Of a stretch of DNA of 10,992 bases, positions 5,823 to 10,992 are shown one piece after another. Origin of the DNA: Casimicrobiaceae bacterium (GTDB taxonomy: Bacteria > Pseudomonadota > Gammaproteobacteria > Burkholderiales > Casimicrobiaceae). The notes under the pieces were generated by a model, which saw nothing but the letters and a program-made list of their open reading frames with translations, had not been told where the DNA came from and searched no databases. Each line of letters starts with the position of its first letter. The first letter of the stretch is position 1. The position numbers and the translations under genes were made by a program. The stretch spans positions 1 through 10,992 of the forward strand of contig CATPAO010000113.1 of the NCBI GenBank assembly GCA_955652025.1. Direction: 5' to 3'.

Positions 5823-6802
5823 CCGACGCCACCCGACCGCAGTCCGCGGACGCGCTGCTGTTTCCCGCGTGCGAGCCCGGCAGGACGGGGATGCTCGCGC
5901 TCGACGCTCGCCACACGATGCATTGGGAGACCTGCGGACGCGACGACGGCGTTCCGCTGGTGTTCCTCCACGGCGGGCCCGGCGGCGGCAGCCTGCCGCA
6001 CCATCGCCGCTTCTACGATCCCGCGTTCTGGCGCATCGTGCTCTACGACCAGCGCGGCGCGGGACGCTCGACGCCGGTCGCGAATCTGGTCGACAACACA
6101 ACATCGCATTTGGTGGCAGACCTGGAGCGGCTGCGCCGCCATCTCGGAGTCGAGCGCTGGCTGCTGTTCGGCGGCTCGTGGGGCTCGACGTTGGCGCTCG
6201 CCTACGCCGAGGCGCATCCCGATCGCGTGCTGGGCCTGGTGCTCCGTGGTGTCTTTCTGGCGTCGCGCGAGGAAGTCGATTGGTTCATGCTCGGCATGCG
6301 TTATGTGTTTCCCGAAGCGTGGCGGGCGTTCGCCGAATTTCTTCCATCGTCCGAGCGGGGCAGTCTGCTGCAAAGTTACCATCGGCGCCTCACCGATCCG
6401 GACTCTGCCGTTCACTTGCCGGCGGCGCGAGCCTGGGACCGTTACGAAAGCGCGTGCTCCGCGCTCTTGCCTCGCGGCGACGGTATCGCCCGTCACGAAG
6501 ACAACGCGGCGGCGCTCGCCATCGCCCGGATCGAAGCGCACTATTTCCTGCACGAAGGCTTCGTGGGCCGCGGCGACCTGCTGGCGCGCGTGTCGCGCAT
6601 CCGCCACCTGCCGTGCACCATCGTGCAGGGCCGCTACGACGTGATCTGTCCGCCGGTCACCGCCGACACTCTGGCGCGCGCATGGCCCGAGGCCGAGTAC
6701 GTCGTCGTCCCGGACGCCGGACATTCGGTGCGCGAGCCGGGCATCACGCGCGAACTGATCTTTGCGGTCCAGCGGATGCAGGCTCGATTCGCGCTAACCT
6801 AG
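5819..6802 (+). CDS. pip: Proline iminopeptidase (alpha/beta hydrolase, peptidase S33)
   Basis: Cytosolic exopeptidase of 327 aa that releases N-terminal proline from peptides. Oxyanion-hole motif HGGPGGG (51-57) is followed by DQRGAGRSTP (77-86), where the family usually continues with His but here has Val87. The nucleophile elbow is GGSWGS with S120. D274 (GRYDVICP) and H302 (DAGHS) complete the triad. NTT (93-95), AARAWDRYES with E210 (position of the glutamate that binds the substrate amine in Serratia enzyme) and IEAHYF (238-243) argue for a true iminopeptidase and not a C-C hydrolase. Start is GTG at 5819, overlapping the upstream stop as GTGA; no separate ribosome binding site is seen, consistent with coupling. 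Its stop codon directly abuts the stop of the convergent YceI gene. Confidence 0.92.
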   Translation: MTDATRPQSADALLFPACEPGRTGMLALDARHTMHWETCGRDDGVPLVFLHGGPGGGSLPHHRRFYDPAFWRIVLYDQRGAGRSTPVANLVDNTTSHLVADLERLRRHLGVERWLLFGGSWGSTLALAYAEAHPDRVLGLVLRGVFLASREEVDWFMLGMRYVFPEAWRAFAEFLPSSERGSLLQSYHRRLTDPDSAVHLPAARAWDRYESACSALLPRGDGIARHEDNAAALAIARIEAHYFLHEGFVGRGDLLARVSRIRHLPCTIVQGRYDVICPPVTADTLARAWPEAEYVVVPDAGHSVREPGITRELIFAVQRMQARFALT

Positions 6803-7441
6803 TCAACGCCGCGCATCGGCCGGCAGCACGCGCCGCGCGACGATGACAAAATCGAGCCGGACTTCGTCGCTGATCAGCGGCGCGAGGCTGTCCATCCCGA
6901 ACGCAGACCGGCGAAGCGAGGCTTCCGCGGCGGCATCGCATATCTCGCCGCCGTCGCCGGTGTCGGGCCGGCAGACGAAACGCGTAACCGTCAGCTCGAC
7001 CGGCTGCGTCACGCCGCGCATCGTCAATGTACCTCCCACCTTCACGAGACGGCCTTCCACGTAAAAAAGATGCGACGATCGGAACCGGATCGTCGGATGA
7101 CGCGCCGCATCGAGCATCGGCTCATCCTGCACAAAATCGTCGCGCATGCCGAATCCGCTGTCGACCGACCGCGCGTCGATCTCGAAGTCGACGCGTCCGC
7201 GCGACGCTTCCGCGTCCAAAACGATCTCGCCGCGCATGCGGGCGAAGCGGCCGGGTTGCTTGATGATGCCGAGCGCGGTGGCGACATATTCGACTTGCGT
7301 CGCCTCAGAGTCGACACGATAGGCCGCCGGCTCGGCCGCGGCGATCGTCGCCCATGCGAGCACGGCGCAAAGCGGTAGCGCCGCTCGATGCGCGCGGGAA
7401 TCGATTCGCGCACGGATGACAGAAGTTCGAACGCTCGCCAT
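6803..7441 (-). CDS. Periplasmic YceI-family lipocalin-like protein
   Basis: A 212-aa secreted protein. The first 36 residues form a long signal peptide: an Arg-rich n-region to about residue 19, a hydrophobic core at 20-35, and cleavage after AAA before EPAAYRVD. Mature YceI proteins are small beta-barrels that bind isoprenoid or other amphiphilic ligands in the periplasm. Family features are YRVDSEATQVEYVAT (41-55), LDAARHPTIRFRS (110-122), GTLTMRGVTQPVEL (137-150), FGMD (181-184) and SDEVRLDF (191-198). The usual His-Ser after the first Asp is replaced by Ala-Thr here. Two cysteines, C157 and C168, flank a Gly/Asp-rich loop and could form a disulfide in the periplasm. The ATG at 7439-7441 is the only in-frame start that keeps the whole signal peptide; no good ribosome binding site is visible. 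Physiological ligand unknown. Confidence 0.88.
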   Translation of the reverse strand: MASVRTSVIRARIDSRAHRAALPLCAVLAWATIAAAEPAAYRVDSEATQVEYVATALGIIKQPGRFARMRGEIVLDAEASRGRVDFEIDARSVDSGFGMRDDFVQDEPMLDAARHPTIRFRSSHLFYVEGRLVKVGGTLTMRGVTQPVELTVTRFVCRPDTGDGGEICDAAAEASLRRSAFGMDSLAPLISDEVRLDFVIVARRVLPADARR

Positions 7442-7447
7442 CGCCGG

Positions 7448-7453
7448 TATAAT
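7448..7453 (+). promoter_or_regulatory. Consensus -10 box (TATAAT) upstream of the patatin-bioA-dacB string
   Basis: A perfect TATAAT. The best -35 candidate, TTCGAA at 7426-7431 with 16-base spacing, is weak (three of six). Transcription would start near 7460 and read the patatin remnant, bioA and dacB, which overlap each other by four bases. The box sits only 6 bases from the yceI start codon on the other strand, so the divergent control regions overlap. Confidence 0.5.
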
Positions 7454-7542
7454 CGGCCATCCTTAGGTTGAAGATATCGCGGCTTTGCGCCTCGCCCACG
7501 CCGTCTCGCGCGATCGCGCCGCGCCGCGTCACGTTCAGAACC

Positions 7543-8178
7543 GTGAACAATTCGCGGCGGCGCATTGTTCCCGCCGGTGCAAGTGTCGCGCTCGCAATCC
7601 TGCTCGTGCTCGCCGCGACGATTATGCCGGCTATGGCGCAAACACCCGCGCAGACTACCGTAACGCGGCCGAAGATCGGACTCGTGCTGTCCGGCGGCGG
7701 CGCACGCGGCCTCGCGCATATCGGCGTGCTCAAAGTGCTGGAAGAACTGCGCGTGCCCGTCGATTACATTGCGGCGACCCGCATGGGCGCGATCGTCGGC
7801 GGACTTTCCGCGACCGGCATGTCGGCGAGCGAAATGGAGCGCCGCCTGGCGGAGCAGGACTGGGGCACGATGTTCTCGGACAGCCCGCCACGGCGCGATC
7901 TCGACACGCGGCGCAAGGACGAGGACGTGGGCTATCCGATTCCGCTCGAGCTGGGATTCGGCGAGGGCGCGGTTCGCCTGTCGAAGGGAGCCATCGCCGG
8001 CGCGAACCTCGAGCTTTACCTGCATGAGCTCACTCGCGGCGCCGACGGCGTTGGGAGCTTCGACCTCCTGCCGACGCCGTTGCGGGCGGTGGCGACGGAC
8101 ATGGTGACCGGCGACGAAGTCCACGGGCATACGAATCGCGCCCATTCGAGCTGGTACCTCTTCGTTGGCCGACCGTGA
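7543..8178 (+). pseudogene. Truncated, nucleophile-less patatin-like phospholipase remnant
   Basis: N-terminal third of a secreted patatin-like lipase gene. From the GTG at 7543 the 211-aa product has a good signal peptide (RRR, hydrophobic 11-27, AMA cleavage after residue 32). The oxyanion-hole motif GGGARG is at 51-56 and the family segment [15 protein letters not shown] at 176-190. Two lesions are visible. The nucleophile elbow, normally AGTSMG, reads AATRMG: residue 80 is Arg (CGC at 7780-7782) where the catalytic Ser belongs. Family similarity then ends about residue 193 (near 8121), before the catalytic Asp (DG[GA]) region and any C-terminal barrel domain. About 18 unrelated residues follow before a stop that overlaps the bioA GTG. 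A TTG at 7468 would extend the N-terminus. No lipase activity is expected. The frame itself is intact, so a short protein may still be made. Confidence 0.8.
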
Positions 8179-9503
8179 ACGGAGCGATGGCACCAGGCAA
8201 CGCCGAATGGCTCGCGCGAAGCCGCGCGGCGGTGTGGCATCCGTGCACGCAAATGAAAGTGCACGAGACATTGCCGCTCGTGCCCATCGCGCGGGGCGAC
8301 GGCGCGTGGCTGTACGATTTCGACGGCCGTCGCTATCTCGACGCGATCGGCTCGTGGTGGGTGAACTTGTTCGGGCACGCGAACGCGCGGATCAACGCCG
8401 CAGTGAGCGCCCAGCTCGCGAGCCTCGAACATGCGATGCTCGCCGGCTTTACGCATCAGCCAGTTGTGGAGCTTTCGGAGCGCCTCGCCGCGCTGGCGCC
8501 GCCCGGACTCGGACATGCGTTCTACGGATCCGACGGCGCGTCGGCGACCGAAATCGCGCTCAAGATGAGCTTCCACTTTTGGAGCAATCACGGTCGTCCG
8601 GAAAAGCGCCGCTACGTGAGCCTCGCCGGCGGCTATCACGGCGAGACGCTGGGCGCGCTCGGCGTGACCGACGTGCCACTTTATCGCGACACCTATGCGC
8701 CGCTGATCGTCCGCCACGCGACCGTGCCTTGTCCCGATACCCGGCAGGCGCGCGACGGCCGGACGCCGCGCGACGTGGCGGAGGACGCGGCCAACGAGCT
8801 CGAGGCGCATCTTGCCCTGCATCACGCGACGACCGCCGCGCTGATCGTCGAGCCGCTGGTCCAGGGCGCGTCGGGCATGGTGATGTACGACCCGCACTAC
8901 CTCGCCCGCGCACGCGAGCTTTGCCGCCGCTACGACGTCCATTTGATCGCCGATGAGATCATGACCGGCTTCGGTCGCACGGGCACGATGTTCGCCTGCG
9001 AGCAGGCCGATGTCACGCCCGATTTCCTCTGCTTGTCGAAGGGTATCTCCGGCGGCTATTTGCCGCTCTCCTGCGTGCTGTCCACCGACGCTGTGTATGC
9101 GGCGTTCTACGCGGACGATGTCGCGCGCGGTTTCCTTCATTCGCATTCGTACACCGGCAACGCGTTGGCCTGCCGCGCGGCGCTCGCGGTGCTCGACATT
9201 TTCGTCGACGACGACGTCATCGCGGTCAACCACGCCAAATCGGAATGCTGGCTTCTTGCCGCCGCCTCGCTCGCGAGGCATCCGAACGTGCGCGATTTCC
9301 GCAGCCGCGGCATGATCTTCGCATTCGAGGTCGCGACGGAGCGGCCCGATTTCACCCGCCGTTTTTTCGATGCGGCGCTCGCCCGCGAAATGCTGCTGCG
9401 GCCGATCGGCCGCACCGTGTACTTCATGCCGCCCTACATCGTCACCGACGCCGAATTCGCGCTGATGGTCGAGCGCACCTGCGATATTCTCGACATCGAA
9501 TGA
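8175..9503 (+). CDS. bioA: Adenosylmethionine-8-amino-7-oxononanoate aminotransferase
   Basis: PLP-dependent class III aminotransferase of biotin synthesis. It converts 8-amino-7-oxononanoate to 7,8-diaminononanoate with S-adenosylmethionine as amino donor, in the cytosol. Length 442 aa is normal. Visible features are WHPCTQMK (21-28), SWWVNLFGH (60-68), [16 protein letters not shown] (117-132), [10 protein letters not shown] (152-161), [12 protein letters not shown] (224-235), D260 in [13 protein letters not shown] (258-270), the Schiff-base lysine K289 in LSKGISGG, the [10 protein letters not shown] segment (324-333) and a C-terminal [14 protein letters not shown] (409-422). The start is GTG at 8175, overlapping the upstream stop as GTGA. 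ATG at 8187 is an alternative, with GGAG too close before it. The gene is followed by dacB, not by bioF/bioD/bioB, so biotin genes are split in this genome or lie elsewhere. Its transcription probably depends on the promoter before the patatin remnant. Confidence 0.95.
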   Translation: MNGAMAPGNAEWLARSRAAVWHPCTQMKVHETLPLVPIARGDGAWLYDFDGRRYLDAIGSWWVNLFGHANARINAAVSAQLASLEHAMLAGFTHQPVVELSERLAALAPPGLGHAFYGSDGASATEIALKMSFHFWSNHGRPEKRRYVSLAGGYHGETLGALGVTDVPLYRDTYAPLIVRHATVPCPDTRQARDGRTPRDVAEDAANELEAHLALHHATTAALIVEPLVQGASGMVMYDPHYLARARELCRRYDVHLIADEIMTGFGRTGTMFACEQADVTPDFLCLSKGISGGYLPLSCVLSTDAVYAAFYADDVARGFLHSHSYTGNALACRAALAVLDIFVDDDVIAVNHAKSECWLLAAASLARHPNVRDFRSRGMIFAFEVATERPDFTRRFFDAALAREMLLRPIGRTVYFMPPYIVTDAEFALMVERTCDILDIE

Positions 9504-10948
9504 ACGCGCGCCGCCATCGCCTCGCGGTCGCAGTGCTATTGCTCGCCGGCGCGATGGTCGCGCGCGCCGAATTGCCGCGCGCGGTCGGCCGCGCATTTCT
9601 CGACTACGGCATTCCGTTGAACCGGGTCGCGATCGTCGTGCAGGAAGTCGGCAAGCCGCGCCCGCTGTTCGCCCACGACGCCGACCGCCTGATGAGCCCG
9701 GCCTCGGTGATGAAGCTCGTCACGACGTTCGCGGCGCTCGAGATCCTCGGCCGCGATTACCGCTGGAAGACCGAAGCCTATCTCGGCGGTCCGCTCGTGA
9801 ACGGCGTGCTCGCCGGCGACCTGATTCTCAAGGGATACGGCGATCCGAAGATCACCGTCGAGCAATGGCAGGCCTTCATGGCGACGTTGCGCGCCGGCGG
9901 GCTCGACGCGATCGACGGCGACTTGGCGCTCGATCGCAGCTACTTCGCAGTACCGCCGCACGATCCGGCGCTGTTCGACAACGAGCCGTTGAAGCCCTAC
10001 AACGTCGGCCCCGATGCGTTGCTCGTCAATTTCAAGTCGGTGCGCCTCGTGTTCGCGCCGGACGTGACGGCCGGTGCCGTCACCGTGAGCAGCGAGCCGA
10101 CGCTTCCCGAAGTCGCCGTTGGACCGGCGCCGGTGCTCGCGACGAGCGACTGCGGCGACTGGCGGAGTGCCGTCGGCGCCGATTTCGTCGACGCAGGCGA
10201 CAAAGCGAGCGTTGTTTTTGCGGGCCGCTATCCGGCGAGCTGCGGCGAGCACGAATGGTGGGTGTCGCTGCTCGACCATCCGCACTACCTGCACGGATTC
10301 TTTATTTGGGGATTTCGCGAAGCGGGCGGACGTTTCGCCGGCGGCCTTACGGAGCGGCGCGCGCCGCGCGGCGTGCCGCCGTTCGCGGTGCTCGAATCGC
10401 CTCCGCTCTACGACATCGTTCGCGATGTCAACAAGCTCTCGAACAATGTGATGGCGCGGCAGATTTTCTTGACGCTGGCCGCGGCGACTGTGCCGCCGCC
10501 CGCGACGCCCGCAAAAGCCAGCCATGCCGTCAAGCGCTGGTTGAAGTCGCGCAATCTCGCGCTGCCGAGTCTCGTGATCGAAAACGGGTCCGGACTTTCG
10601 CGCCACGAGCGTATCTCCGCCGGCGGTCTCGCCCGGCTGCTGTTGGCCGCGGATGCGAGCGCCGTCCGCGATGAGTTCGTATCGTCGTTGGCCGTCGCCG
10701 CTACCGACGGCACCGTAGAGCGCCGTTTCCAGAACGGCAGCGTCGCCGGTCAGGCGCTCTTGAAGACCGGTTCACTCGAAGGCGTTCGCGCGCTGGCCGG
10801 CTATGTGATCGACGCCGAGGGCCGGCGCTTTGCCGTGGTCGCGATCATCAACCACGCTAATGCCGCGCGCGGTGCGCCAGCGCTCGATAATCTCGTGCAG
10901 TGGGTGTATCAGAACGCCGCGACGTGGCGCCCCGCGTCGCGGCGCTGA
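9500..10948 (+). CDS. dacB: D-alanyl-D-alanine carboxypeptidase/endopeptidase (PBP4 type)
   Basis: Class C penicillin-binding protein (peptidase S13), 482 aa, close to the 477 aa of E. coli DacB. It trims D-Ala and cuts peptide cross-links of peptidoglycan in the periplasm. The signal peptide spans residues 1-23 (RRHR, hydrophobic 8-20, cleavage ARA before E24). All three penicillin-binding motifs are intact: SVMK with S69 and K72, SNN at 314-316, and KTG at 422-424. LILKGYGDPKIT (108-119) and ENGSGLSR (361-368) are typical of the family. C218 and C248 could pair in the periplasm. The ATG at 9500 overlaps the bioA stop as ATGA, and this start gives the expected signal peptide; an open frame extending further upstream inside bioA is not part of the protein. 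Confidence 0.94.
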   Translation: MNARRHRLAVAVLLLAGAMVARAELPRAVGRAFLDYGIPLNRVAIVVQEVGKPRPLFAHDADRLMSPASVMKLVTTFAALEILGRDYRWKTEAYLGGPLVNGVLAGDLILKGYGDPKITVEQWQAFMATLRAGGLDAIDGDLALDRSYFAVPPHDPALFDNEPLKPYNVGPDALLVNFKSVRLVFAPDVTAGAVTVSSEPTLPEVAVGPAPVLATSDCGDWRSAVGADFVDAGDKASVVFAGRYPASCGEHEWWVSLLDHPHYLHGFFIWGFREAGGRFAGGLTERRAPRGVPPFAVLESPPLYDIVRDVNKLSNNVMARQIFLTLAAATVPPPATPAKASHAVKRWLKSRNLALPSLVIENGSGLSRHERISAGGLARLLLAADASAVRDEFVSSLAVAATDGTVERRFQNGSVAGQALLKTGSLEGVRALAGYVIDAEGRRFAVVAIINHANAARGAPALDNLVQWVYQNAATWRPASRR

Positions 10949-10954
10949 TTGGCG

Positions 10955-10992
10955 TCACACGCCGGGAATCGGCTGGCTGTCCTTGAACAGCA
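10955..10992 (-). CDS. 3' end of an unidentified gene entering from the right
   Basis: Read on the minus strand, the last bases give LFKDSQPIPGV followed by TGA, with no earlier stop. The stop lies 6 bases from the dacB stop, a tight convergent layout like that at 6802/6803. Eleven residues are too few to assign a family, and an open frame this short can occur by chance. Confidence 0.35.
   Translation of the reverse strand, partial: LFKDSQPIPGV

Noticed and set aside
7440..7470. Minus-strand promoter for yceI near GATTATACC
   Set aside because: It is just the complement of the plus-strand TATAAT box and lies too close to the yceI ATG, with no -35 partner.
8235..8258. WHPCT in BioA instead of WHPYT (Cys24 for the active-site Tyr)
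   Set aside because: Recalled as a common variant in Pseudomonas and Burkholderia BioA, so not evidence of altered function.
9245..9499. Upstream extension of the dacB frame inside bioA
   Set aside because: The 85 extra residues are Arg-rich shadow sequence. The ATG at 9500 gives a proper signal peptide and a standard stop-start overlap.
8016..9596. Very long open frame on the minus strand opposite bioA
   Set aside because: It mirrors bioA, is rich in Arg, His and Ala without recognisable motifs, and has no ribosome site. High GC makes long antisense frames common.
1..10992. CRISPR arrays, tRNA/rRNA genes, transposases, integrases, toxin-antitoxin or phage defence genes
   Set aside because: None seen on either strand. 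All sizeable frames with real protein features are housekeeping or catabolic genes.

Overview
The window is high-GC, densely coding chromosomal DNA (about two thirds G+C by eye). It holds nine complete or near-complete protein genes, one decayed gene and the edge of a tenth gene. The BioA and patatin sequence types fit a betaproteobacterium, most likely Burkholderiales or a related uncultured lineage. So do a GC-rich intergenic element with a CCCCC/GGGGG hairpin at 1871-1942 and the TAGAAT/TATAAT-type -10 boxes. This assignment rests on recalled family resemblance, not on a search. There are no rRNA, tRNA, CRISPR, phage or insertion sequence signals.

Left part (1-1993): a secreted M14 zinc carboxypeptidase (108-1769, +) is followed by a terminator-like hairpin and a 224-bp spacer. 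The spacer holds a Burkholderiales-type repeat element and two very short reading frames.

Middle part (1994-6802): this is a carbon-catabolism region. A BDH2/2-keto-3-deoxy-L-fuconate dehydrogenase-like SDR and an FAH-family hydrolase form a two-gene operon on +. The pair fits oxidation of a 2-keto-3-deoxy-sugar acid followed by C-C cleavage to pyruvate and a hydroxy acid. Convergent to it (-) is a 2-keto-3-deoxy-D-xylonate dehydratase-like gene (XylX/KdxD type, Weimberg pathway). Divergent from that is a 2-keto-4-pentenoate hydratase-family gene whose stop overlaps the start of a proline iminopeptidase. Three FAH-fold enzymes of three different subfamilies therefore lie within about 3 kb.

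Right part (6803-10992): a periplasmic YceI protein (-) abuts the iminopeptidase stop to stop. Divergent from it, under a TATAAT box, is a compact three-gene string with 4-base overlaps: a patatin-like gene, bioA (biotin synthesis) and dacB (PBP4-type D,D-carboxypeptidase/endopeptidase). The patatin gene is clearly damaged. Its nucleophile serine is replaced by arginine, and it stops about where the second half of the catalytic domain should begin, just before bioA. The last 38 bases look like the 3' end of an unidentified gene on the minus strand.

No evidently new multi-gene system was found. The items most worth a second look are the doubly disabled patatin gene fused onto bioA, the unusual grouping of sugar-acid enzymes, and the hairpin-rich intergenic stretches.
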